This document shows positions 21,890 through 32,000 of a DNA stretch of 64,000 nucleotides, piece after piece. The stretch lies in NCBI GenBank assembly GCA_003971905.1, contig RSEE01000006.1, positions 248,001-312,000 of the forward strand. Direction: 5' to 3'. Each line of letters begins with the position of its first letter. Position 1 is the first letter of the stretch. Below the pieces are notes generated by a model. It had not been told where the DNA came from and made no database searches. It saw only the letters and a list, made by a program, of their open reading frames with translations. The position numbers and the translations under genes are program-made. Origin of the DNA: Moniliella sp. 'wahieum' (taxonomy: Eukaryota > Basidiomycota > Moniliellomycetes > Moniliellales > Moniliellaceae).

Positions 21890-24800
21890 CTCCGTTCCCT
21901 CCTCCCCTATTTCTTCACAACAAGCGCGTCGATCTCTGCTGCCTTGATTCCACAACAAGGTTATCGCGCGTACCTTTACTCTCCTGCCCTTTTTTGCCGC
22001 TGGCACACACATCATGTTTTACATACCCAACCCCTTCCCTCCACACGGTCCCTCTTCAAGATTCACTCTTACTTCATCCGTTTGCTTTGTGTGTCCTGGT
22101 TCCATGCCCCCTTGCTACACCCCTTTCGGCCTGATTGTCACCCCTTCACCGCCCCTCCTCCCCCCACCCCTGACTCTCATCTGCCTGCCCCTAACACCAT
22201 TCGTGTACATTATTGTCACTTGGACCTGGCTGTTGTGGGCCATGAATGCGATCTGTGGCCATCGCAAGTTATGGTAGGAAACCCAAGTAATGATGCAGGT
22301 GGCTTTTCATATGACATCTGATCCCTTCCCTTCCTCCTCGCCGTCACCAACCATCTCGTCAGCGGTCTCATTGGAGGAATTGATGCTGGAGAAAGTGAGA
22401 GATTCGAGTCATTGTCTCACTCACGTGCCCATATGGACTCCATGGCATGCTTCGTATCAGTTGGGAGGTCCTGTGTCCACCTCTCAAATGCGCCCCCCTT
22501 CCTTCCGTAGGTACATGCGCCTTTAGTCCGTTCCTAGATGGATCCAGTCCATTCTTCTCCCCTTTCCTGCATCACACGTCTCCTGACGGCCGTATTTTAA
22601 ACGGGAATAAGACCGACAGCGGCAGAGCCATCGAGGAGAGCCACACGCGGATGTGGACTGATACTAGCACCAGCTCTTCAACCCCTCACCACGACTCGCA
22701 CCCGTGGATCCGACGAAAGCAAAGGCACATTGGCATCCAGCGGGGGCGGGGGAACAATCCTTATGTTGGCCCCGATGCGTTTGGGGCGCGTCTCACGTCT
22801 TTCCCCACCAGGTGATCCTGCAACGGATATATGCATCGTGATAACAGCGTCTTTCACGGTCAAAGGGATGGGTGCAGTTAGTTTTGCTGTGTGCATTCTT
22901 CGTGACCAACAGGACCCTGAATCACTCCATGCGACTAGTGCCGTCACGTCCACAGATCAAGTGTGTGCGATTGTCCATGTTCGGGGTCGGGCGTTCAACT
23001 GTGGCCGTGCACGGAGGGAGCCATATGCGGCCAATCTCGACTCAGGAAGGTGAGTAGGTACCAGAGTATCACGTACACGTTTTCGAGAAATGAAGAAGGC
23101 CATCGTCTCCGTGTCCAGCGCCTGACTAGCTGTGAGGGGCACAACCAAGCCCTACAGGATCTTCCGGCACCCCCACAGGATCATCCTTTTTGTTTCGCCA
23201 GCAAATGAGGATTGGCATAGGTATCCCGTGCGGGGAGCGCTAGGTGGAGAAAGTCAGAGTTGCAGTCGAAATAGAGCCAGCGGAACCCCGGGCAGGGGTA
23301 AAACGTTTGATAAGCGGGGCATGAGCACAGCGAATGGGTGCGAAGGAGAGCGAAATCGGCATTGCGTTCCGCTTCGTACCTTGATCGTCAGGGATTGGTG
23401 ACATGGATGGCCTTTTGGACTGTCATCGCTGTCACATGTCATGGGCGGGACCCGAACTGGAGCCCAACCCACGGTTTGGGGATGCTCTCCTTTGAAAGAA
23501 GAGGGTTCACACGGGTTTCGAGCCTGACCGCTATTGGCGGATCCAAACAGCGCTGGAGACGAGGTGAGGCATCTCATTTGGGGATACGGCTCGCGTGGCG
23601 CAGAACCTTGAAGGAGTTTGGCCGGAAGGTTGACGCAAGAAAAGACAAGGTCAGACAGTTCCAGTCACAGAACAATCAACTCCTGTAGGATCTAATTGCA
23701 AGACCCGCGCAGAGAAGACTGAAAGCTGGAGGGGATCGACGGCAATGGATCATGTCTGGTCAAAAGGACTTGGAAAGGCCAAGGAGTGTGGTCACTGAGG
23801 CAGGTCGGGAGGTCTGCTGGTGAACTAGGGAGCATAACGCGGGTGTTGACTGGTGGCGGGGTCTCAAGGATGGATTCGCAAGGGGATATGTTGTTACATA
23901 ATGACCCGCTATTACTAAGAGAGGAAAGAACACAAAACAAAAGCTATACAGACAGAAGGAACTTCAAGAAATCAACATACAACGTAGAAAGTGGAAGGAG
24001 AATAACGGCAAATGACTCTCAAAAGGAGCGCAGATCAAGCCGGGAAAGGTTCACACAATCCTGAGTTGATGGTAACAGGAACAGTCAACAAGGAAAAAGG
24101 CCCAACAAAGTAATGGACAAGTTCTCCACACCCTCTGCAAGAGCGTACCAAAAGGCATGAGCATGTGAAAGAGGGGGTTGTGAAAGAGAAAAAGGTACAA
24201 GAAGACGCTAAAATGCGCAGTTACTAGCTATACAGATGAACACGAAGAGGGAACATGTGTGGGTGGATCGAGGGATTGTGCGAGGCGTCCCCGTTCCCCC
24301 CCTGTTCCGCCCTGATCTTGTTGCGCCTCTGGGTTGTCCTTCGCATGTTTGCATCTCCACCACATCCTACCCTGCCTTGTTTGCCTCCGACAGAGATGCA
24401 CATTACGATGGATGGTGGCTGAGCGCGCTGAGCTGAGCTCCGAAGCTCTGAGGAACGATGATTCATTCTTCTGCCATCCCGAGGTCTCTGAGGTGCCTCG
24501 GCTTGAGAAGCCGAAGTCGCCGAGGCCGACGGTCCCCCTCAGCCCTCTCGGTCTCTTACCATGCACATCCGGGGAGAGACGCTCTGAGACACTGTCTATA
24601 TCAGATCAGTTACTGACTACTACCTTAAGCATTGGAATGGATGACATGCACAACATGAGATGGGCATTGTGTGACCGGTGACAGTGACATGTGCCAGGCA
24701 GACGATGATCGATGATCCCATCTTACTTTGGTGGCCGCTGCGATGATCTTACTTCAACGTTCAACACCTCAGGCCTCAGTCTACTTCAGTAGCTTCCGTA

Positions 24801-25555
24801 CTTGATGGCATCTCTCCATTGCGCGCTACTCCGTACTCAGCACCCCACAGTCTGAACGAAGCGAGTGAAGCTAGTGAAGCGAAGAAGCGTCGTCCCACGA
24901 ACCCATCGATCATCGATTCTCGTTCTCCGTTCGGCTCGCCGGACTTTGGTGCGCTGGCGGCGATGTATGTGCCTGGCTTCCGCAGCAACCTAGTGACTAG
25001 ATGCAGGCCAGCAGCGCAGGGCGTGGCAGCGCGCGCTCTCGGCTCAACTTGGCTCAACTGAGCAGCGGATTGGGGTGTACGACACTGCCCCCGTGCGGTT
25101 CGGGACAACCGCCGCCAAAGTGCGGGGTAAGGTGGGGGAAGAGCATTATGCATTTTGGCCGAGAGCACGTGCCCGCACCGGGCAGTGCAGGACAGCGCAG
25201 CAGTGCTGCGGCCCAGGCGCGCGGGGACCCGCTGCGCCCGTTCCCACCCACGCACGCGCGTGTGCTACGAGTGCGTTGCCATTGTTCATTCAATCTCGGA
25301 TGGTGTCTTGCAGTGCTGGTGTACAATGGTATCCAGAGGCTAGAGCGAGAGCAGCAGACCAACCCGCCTCTCGGCTGGCACCGCATCTCTTTTTTTTTTT
25401 TTTTTTTTTTTTTTCTCGGCGCGCCGCATCTGGGTTTTGCACATGCGGTGTATCGCCTTGCCCGTTTGCCACATGTTTTCAGATCCACCTCCAACCACAT
25501 GGGCAGTGGGAAACGGGCGGACGTTGCAAGCCTCTGTGCCCACGTCCGGCCTTTC
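21890..25555. other. 3.7 kb gene-poor region
   Basis: After the G-alpha stop no recognisable protein or RNA gene is seen. The 22.5-24.2 kb part is comparatively AT-rich. The 24.8-25.5 kb part is GC-rich with long overlapping ORFs on both strands but no domain. It includes a T25 run at 25390-25414. Dispersed GATCGATGATC motifs occur near 24705 and 24905. Confidence 0.4.
25390..25414. repeat. T25 homopolymer (A25 on the minus strand)
   Basis: An uninterrupted run of 25 T lies in a GC-rich context, flanked on both sides by the 8-mer CCGCATCT (about 25381-25388 and 25422-25429). No associated coding segment is visible next to it. Confidence 0.9.
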
Positions 25556-26252
25556 TCAAACAAGAGAGTGAGAGCCAAGTGGTCCCGCATTGCCGCAGCA
25601 ACTGCCAGCCCTGCCCAGGGACAGATGACCAGCAGCGGCGCCGTTGGACTCTGGTCGCAAGAGATGGCGGCTGTTGGGCGGGGGAATGGTGATCATCACA
25701 TGGCAAACGGTACAGAAGCCCCTGGAGCTACGCACCCACTCGGTACACTTGGGGCAGTAGTCGTAGCTGGCCATAATGAACCAATCACATCATCCGCACA
25801 CAATCAGAAAATGTCAGCCACACGCAGAAAGCCTCTCGCGATTTTTTCGCCCCCCCCCCCCTTCTCTGCCTTCTTCACAGAGCTTCCAGACGGAAGGCGC
25901 AGCCCATACATGCGCAACACCGCCAGAGGGGGGAGAAGAGCCAGGCAATGACAGCAGTACCGAACTTTTTGTAATCGCCCACGCTTTCGGAAGCTCACAC
26001 GTACCCCATGTCAGAGTCGTCTGGCTGAATTCGCGGTGGGATGATGGCCTTGGGGTGGACGATGTGCTGATGGCACCTGCTGCGGCCGCAAAAGGCGTAG
26101 AGTGGGACGGACGGAAGCGGGCCGATGTGGAGAGAGACCAGCGCGAGGGGTGGGCAGAGTGTGGTGCGGGTGCGGACAGTTGGTGGGGAAGAAGTGCAAT
26201 TATATGCGCAACTGGCCGTAGTGAGACCCAGGCGGCCGGGCGGGCGGAGCAC
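25556..26252 (-). CDS. Small unknown protein with paired zinc-knuckle cysteines
   Basis: Two minus-strand exons join in phase across an intron at 25767-26004 (gtacgt donor, cag acceptor). The joined product reads FCGRSRCHQH, then AIIPPRIQPDDSDMGYD spanning the junction, then YCPKCTEWVRSSRGFCTVCH. The Cys-x2-Cys...Cys-x2-Cys arrangement, with an upstream Cys/His cluster, suggests a zinc-binding module. The splice restores an uninterrupted frame exactly at the Gly codon, which supports the model. The start is uncertain; I use the first in-frame ATG at 26252. The C-terminal 40 residues look unstructured. No family is recognised, so no role is proposed. Confidence 0.4.
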
Positions 26253-27916
26253 ATATCTAGCTGTGTTGGGTTACCGGTTACTAGGTTACTAGCATTACTA
26301 GCATTGCAGTGCCCACAAGTCAGACACGCGGACAGTCGGTGGCCTTCGAAGCTTGCTGTTGACGTTGACGCCAGAAAACAAAGGACCCGCTTGCTGTGTC
26401 CTGTGGGGGAGCTATCCGCTCAGGGCGCTCAGGTCCCGGGGTGGGCATGTTGGGTGTGGGGGGGCGTGCAGTGCAGCGCCCGCCCGCTTCCTGTTTCGCA
26501 GAGCCCCGAACATCGCTGGCGCAAAGCCCGGGGGCGTGCGCCTCGCACTGGCCGAGTGTGCGGACTGGAGGAAGAACCGGTACTACTGTAGCCCCTACTA
26601 GTAAGCCCGTATTGCACCAGCCAGCTGAGGCGCGGCCCCCAGTGCTGAGGCGGAGCACTGAGACTGACCACTGGGCTCAGGGGAGGCTCAGCCTCAGCTT
26701 CCGAGCGTGCTCGGCGCCGCTCGCACTCTCCACACAGGGGGCGGACAACCCATTGCAGCCGAAGACACCATCTCTTCCCGCACCTTCCCGTCCGGCCTTC
26801 GCCATTCCTTCACAACCCACCGGGTGGGGCACGCGCCTCCACCCATTGCACTCTCAGCGCCTCCAGTTGCACAGCACGTACCAGTGGCTAGCCGCTGTGC
26901 TAGCCCGGCAGATGACCAGATCATGCAGATCAACCACAGTCTGCTGTCATGTCCACGTTCAACGTTCAACGTCCAACGGTCGCACCATCGGCTCCTCTGC
27001 CGTCTGCATGCATCAAGGATCTCGATCACCTCACCCGTTGCCCCCCTCAGCCTCAGGTCTCTCCCCCGTCAGCTCAATCACCGGTCATCGTTACAGGCAC
27101 CACGGGCCAGCGCTGTATTTTGTCAGGTTGCCCACACTTGGAGTGGCTGCTCTTGGCAGCTGTCTTGCGTTGGTCCGTGGGAACAGGGCCCAGCCAGGCC
27201 CAACTCCATCCATTGTGGTTGGGAACGTGGTGGGCCAAGCCCAAAATTGTTTCAGGTTTACTGCCAATGGTACCCAATGCTGCCTGACTGGGTTTTACCA
27301 ACCTATGCTTGCTGTACACACCTGCATGGCCACGTTTCTCTTAAATCATGCGGTAGGCCTAAGGTCTAAAATCGTAGCTGTAATCCCCACCATTTAGCAT
27401 CAACACAATACCGTGGAGGTTATAACCGTTTTACCAACCTATGCTTGCTGTACACACTGCATGGCCACGTTTCTCTTAAATCATGCGGTAGGCCTAAGGT
27501 CTAAAATCGTAGCTGTAATCCCCACCATTTAGCATCAACACAATACCGTGGAGGTTATAACCTCTTTTGTCAACGTCGGGCGCCAGCCGTAAGCCACTCA
27601 GGGGCAGATTCAAGGACGAAGCTTCAAGCTTCAAGCTACGTCTTGCTTTAACCCTCGGTGTCATCATACTGTCCCCAGTCCCAACACAGGCAGCGGTGAA
27701 GCTTTGGCGGCAAGCATGGGCTTGCACATTCAATTTTGTGGAGGGGACACAAGGCATCTCCGCTGGGTGGGCCGGAAGCGCCCGTGCTCCAAACTGCCGA
27801 GCATGCTAACATGGACACGCAAGAACGGGCCGATGGATCCTGTCACAACGGGGTGAGACGAGGAAAGAGGCGGGCAAACATGACGGGGGCGGAAAGGCAA
27901 TGGGAAAAGGGCACCA
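26253..27916. other. Gene-poor region containing a recent tandem duplication
   Basis: About 1.7 kb downstream of uS12 and upstream of the small zinc-knuckle gene. It holds tandem TTACTAG motifs (about 26275-26305), a near-perfect 136-base direct duplication, and CTTCAAG repeats (27618-27637). A 333-codon plus-strand ORF (26396-27397) has no recognisable domain and runs into the duplication. Confidence 0.45.
27292..27562. repeat. Direct tandem duplication, unit about 136 bases
   Basis: Unit 1 (27292-27427) and unit 2 (27428-27562) begin with GTTTTACCAACCTATGC and end with GAGGTTATAACC. They appear identical except for one missing C in a CC pair of unit 2 (ACACACCTGC against ACACACTGC). The near-identity means either a very recent duplication or an assembly artefact. 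Confidence 0.95.
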
Positions 27917-28420
27917 TTATGAGCGGGGCTTCTCTCTTCTTCTCGCGGAAGAGGGCGTAGAGACCTAGAGGATGGCAGTCAGTACATGTAGATACAGACA
28001 CGGGCAAAATGCCAAAATCAGAAGAGAGGTACATACCCACACCCGATACCTTGATCACGCGGAAACGCACACCGGGGATGTCACCCTTGGCCTTGCCCTT
28101 GCGGCCAAAGCCCTCAATCAGAACCTCGTCGTTCTCGTCCACGAAGTTGAGGCAGCCGTCATGGGCACAAAGGCAGCAACCTTCTTGCCGTTCTTGATGA
28201 GCTGGACACGCACACACTTGCGAATAGCCGAGTTGGGCTGCTTGGCCTCCACACCCACCTTCTCCAGGACAATGCCCTTGGCTTGCGACGAGCCGGCGGT
28301 GGGGGAAGACTTGTAGAAGTTGCCGAGGGCGCGCTTCTTCCACGCCTTGTCGGCCCACTTGTTCTCACGACGGGTCGTATGCAGCTTGCGCGCTGCGTTG
28401 AGGCCACTGGGTTTGCCCAT
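27917..28420 (-). CDS. RPS23: Ribosomal protein uS12 (S23) of the small subunit
   Basis: Decoding-centre protein of the 40S subunit, 145 residues. It starts [18 protein letters not shown] and contains the universally conserved [15 protein letters not shown] loop, [20 protein letters not shown] and [15 protein letters not shown]. An intron at 27965-28036 (gtatgt...tag, 72 bases) splits the codon after VSGV; exon 2 gives [10 protein letters not shown] and ends EKPRS. Two single-base errors are visible: a lost A before NDG (about 28160), and one extra base near 27932 just before the C-terminus. Since this protein is essential and invariant, these must be sequence errors. It is divergent from eL27. 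Confidence 0.97.
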
Positions 28421-28879
28421 CTTGTTCGAGGTGGTGGGAAAGCTTTGCCCTGCCGCAGGGATTGCCACGCCCACTTGGCCCAGCCCTGGCCACGGCAAAA
28501 AACCCTAGCAGCGCAACACGCTGCGGCAGAGAGCCCTCAACCCTATTGTGGCACACTGGCGCCATGCTTCCAACCCATCCATTTGCCCAGCAAGTGCAGC
28601 ATGGCCCCACTTGGGTCCTCGGTTCGGGATGTTAGGGTTGATCGATGATTGATGATCTCGATGATCCCCCAAATTCCTCCCGATCCACCCGCAATTTAGC
28701 TCGGTCGATCAGAGCGCAGGGGCAACCAACACCACAACACTCAGTGTACGTGCCAAGGAACAGGCGCGGTGCTGGCGGGGATGCTGCTGGTGCCTAGCCC
28801 CTCTGTCCCATTCCCTTCTGTGTAGCGCTGTATGGACGAGCAAGACTGATTGGCTGATTCCTGTGCCCGATCCAGGTCC
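28421..28879. promoter_or_regulatory. Bidirectional ribosomal-protein promoter with telobox motifs
   Basis: The 459 bases between the uS12 and eL27 starts hold a TTAGGGTT telobox at 28632-28639, and AAACCCTAG (about 28499-28507) and AACCCTA (about 28539-28545) on the opposite strand. Telobox-type sites are bound by Tbf1/Rap1-like factors at ribosomal protein genes in several fungi. A probable 5'-UTR intron (gtacgt near 28746 to ccag at about 28875) precedes the eL27 ATG. Confidence 0.6.
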
Positions 28880-29044
28880 ATGGCGCGCATTTACAAATCC
28901 GGTAAGGTCGCCCTTGTCCTCCACGGCCGTCAGGCCGGCAAGAAGGTTGTCGTCATCAAGCAGTACGACGACGGCACCAAAGAGCGCGCTTACCCTCACG
29001 TTCTCGTTGCTGGGATTGAGCGCTACCCACGTAAGGTGACCAAG
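28880..29044 (+). pseudogene. RPL27: N-terminal 55 codons of ribosomal protein eL27, joined to a helicase gene
   Basis: The frame from 28880 reads [36 protein letters not shown] and [16 protein letters not shown]. This is the N-terminal third of 60S subunit protein eL27, normally about 136 residues. The expected continuation (basic loop, VNYNH segment and the WFF-x-LRF end) is absent from the next several hundred bases. Immediately after the KVTK codons (29044) the sequence becomes [16 protein letters not shown], the typical N-terminus of a fungal DHX29/YLR419W-type helicase, in the same frame. Either a deletion fused two adjacent plus-strand genes, or the assembly collapsed here. eL27 is essential, so a complete copy should exist elsewhere if the junction is real. 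Confidence 0.75.
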
Positions 29045-32000
29045 GCGCCTCCTGGTATCAATCGTGGGTTTGCGACCACGTCGGTTCCCAAGCAGCTGCA
29101 CAACCCCCGTCCGCTGCGGCTCCGTCCCCATCTGCTCGCCTCAAGGCAAGGACACTGCCGCGCCCGTCTCAAGTGACAAGGACAAGGAAACGGACAAGGA
29201 CGCTCCCTCTTGCCGTGTTTATGGTTTCGATGAAGACGATACTGAGCAAGCTTCTGCAAGACTTGGTGAACCAGTACTGGGACAAAGCCGATAAGGAAAT
29301 TGCCAAGCTGTGGAAGGTGCGTTGGTCTCCCCTGGTTATGCTCTCTTCTCCCAACTGACCGGATTTGAACCTGCCGTACAGACACTGGAGTTTGACCTGC
29401 GTCAGGCCGATACGCTCTTGTCCTTTGACTTCGAGCCCGATCTGCGGGAGGAGCTGCTGGACCTTGTATCGTACTCCTATCGTGTGCCAGAAGCGGAGGA
29501 CAGGACAAGCCTGTTGAGGAGGAAAGGAAACATCTGCTAATGGGAACAATGACAAGCCCAAGCAAGACGGCACTCCGCTTTCAGCTGAAGCTGCCGAATT
29601 CGTTCCTGGTGCTGTCGTATCCACCGAGACTGTGGCTGTTGCTGCAGAGCCGGAGGCTGCAACTGTGCCTTCTCACCCCCCGGCACCCGAGTGGGAACGC
29701 TTCCTCCTCCACCGTTGAAGGATGCAACCCAGCCACTGGACAAGGCTTTGCCCCGTGCGCTTGTCACACGTGGCCTCTTGCTCAAGCTTGGTTACTCTCA
29801 AGAGCAGATCGAAATGGCGCTACGGAACGCACCCCGATTTGAGTTGGAGGACTGCCTGACCTACCTCGCCCTCCGTCTGTCCGAAGCGGAGCTGGAAGCA
29901 GCGACCAAAGCAATGGTAAGCGCCAGTCCAGGTGCTGGTACTGGGGAAGAAGATGAGACCGTGTTGGATCGCAGCATCCCACCCTCCCATCCGGCGTATA
30001 CGTTCCAGCGTACGATCACCAAGGCCAGTGAAGCGAATTTTGTGCCTTCCCCTGCCCCCGCAGTTGAGGGAGAGGGAGCACAAGAGCAGGAAGGAAAAAA
30101 GAAACGGACGATTCAGCCTCCTTCGGACGAGACGATCATCCTTCCGATGTTCCGGGTGAGGGAGCTGCTCAAGCATGCGCTTTCTCTTGCGAATGAGGCT
30201 CAAGCCCACCTCACTGATGAGGAGGGGGAGCTGGATGTAATCACTGCCGGCGCAATCAAAGCCTGGGTGGCAACCAAGATCTGGACCAATAAGGTGGAGG
30301 AGGTGTATGCCCAGATGAAGCGCGCGCTCGGCCAAGCCCACCTGCTCAATCCACAAGGAATTGGGTTCGAGACGGCCAAGGTTGTTCGGCAAGTCCATGG
30401 CAGTCTGTACGCGCGTATCGCCGAGGCGGAGAAGGTACCTCGCTTCAACGCTGCGGCAGCCGAGAGTGTCTTGACTGCCGCGCTGGGGAAGCAGCGTGCC
30501 AGTGACCGCCCTCGTGCCGGGAAGGAGAATTGGGAACAAATCATCGCACTCGCTGAGCAAGAGGCGGCGGAAAAGAAGAAACAGGCAGAGGAAGCGGCGG
30601 CGGCTAAGGCGGTTGCTGAGGCTGCTACGCAACCCCCCCGCTTCTGAGGAGGAGACGTCTTCCTCCTCCCAGGAGGAAGGGACAGCAAATCTAGCCCCGA
30701 TACCGTTGCACCCGCCTCCAAGCCGGAGGAGGATGAGGAGGGACTGGGAAGAATGTTCCAAGATCCCGGGGAAACAAGCAAGGACAGCGAGCCCCAAGCG
30801 ACAGTGACAGTACGCAAGTTGCCCCCCAAAACCAAGAATGGAGGAAACACACCCCAGAGTCTACTGCTACAGACCTTGCGCCGGCTTGATCCCACGGCGA
30901 CCGCAAAGTACGAGACGTTGAATGGACCTGGTCGCTTCTTCCGCAGTAAGTTGACGGTGCAGTGGACGGGCCCCCATGTGGCGTCGGCGCAAGCGGCCCT
31001 TCCAATCTCTCAACGGCGTGCTCCCGACATGGTTTTCATCGACACATTTACCATGACAGGCGAGTGTGCCGAGACCAAGGCACAAGCCCATGACTTGACC
31101 TCTACCCTGGCTCTCAACTGCATTGAACAAGACCGTCCAGTTCAGCGGATGCTCGGCGCAGGCTACCGTGAGTGGTGGGACCAGATTGAGAATTGTCGTT
31201 CGCGGGAGCGGAGCACGGCGGCGCGCCAGACCTTGGCCCGGGTCAAAGACTTGGTTGAACCGCGGTTGGTTGAGGCGCCTGCCCCTCCTCCATACTGCAA
31301 CCCCCCCAAAGCCAAGCCCGCGGCGGATGAGGGACAAACCACGCTTTCCCTTCAATCCAAGCGCCCAAGCGAGCGTACGACGGCACGTTTGCGCGAGGCT
31401 CTCGAGACGCGTCAAGCCTCCCCCGCGTACGAGGCGATGCGACCTGGCCGGGAGCAGTTGCCAATTTATGCGTATCGCGATCACATTCTCGACATTCTTG
31501 ATCACAACCAAGTGTTTGTCTTGTCCGGCGAAACGGGTTGCGGTAAGTCGACGCAAGTGCCTGCGTACATTCTCGAGCACTGCTTGAGCCGCTCCCAGCC
31601 ATGCAAGATTTACTGTACCGAGCCGCGTCGGATTTCGGCCATCTCTTTAGCCGAACGTGTCTCGGCCGAGTTGGGTGAGGCCAAGCATGCTGTGGGTACC
31701 GCAGAGAGTCTGGTAGGATATGCGATCCGTCTGGAGAGCAGTGTCGGGCGGGACGCCCGCTTGATCTACGCCACCAACGGTATTGTTCTCCGGATGCTTG
31801 AAGGTGACGGCTTCAAGGACATTACCCACATCATTATCGATGAGGTTCATGAGCGTTCGATCGAGTCGGATTTCCTCTTGATCATCCTCAAGAGCCTGAT
31901 GGCGGCCAAGCCCGAGCTCAAGGTTGTGCTCATGTCCGCAACGTTGGATGCGGAGCGGATTAGTGCCTACTTTGGTGGTTGTCCTACCCTCTCGGTTCCT

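Noticed and set aside
24776-25255. 159-codon minus-strand ORF in GC-rich DNA
   Set aside because: No domain, antisense to similar-length ORFs, and no splice or start context that favours it.
26396-27397. 333-codon plus-strand ORF
   Set aside because: No recognisable domain, overlaps comparable ORFs in two other frames, and its end lies inside the tandem duplication.
27917-28420. Interpretation of frameshifted uS12, GAPDH and HIS6 as pseudogenes
   Set aside because: The residues on both sides of every break are fully conserved and the genes are essential or single-copy elsewhere. Sequence error explains the breaks better.
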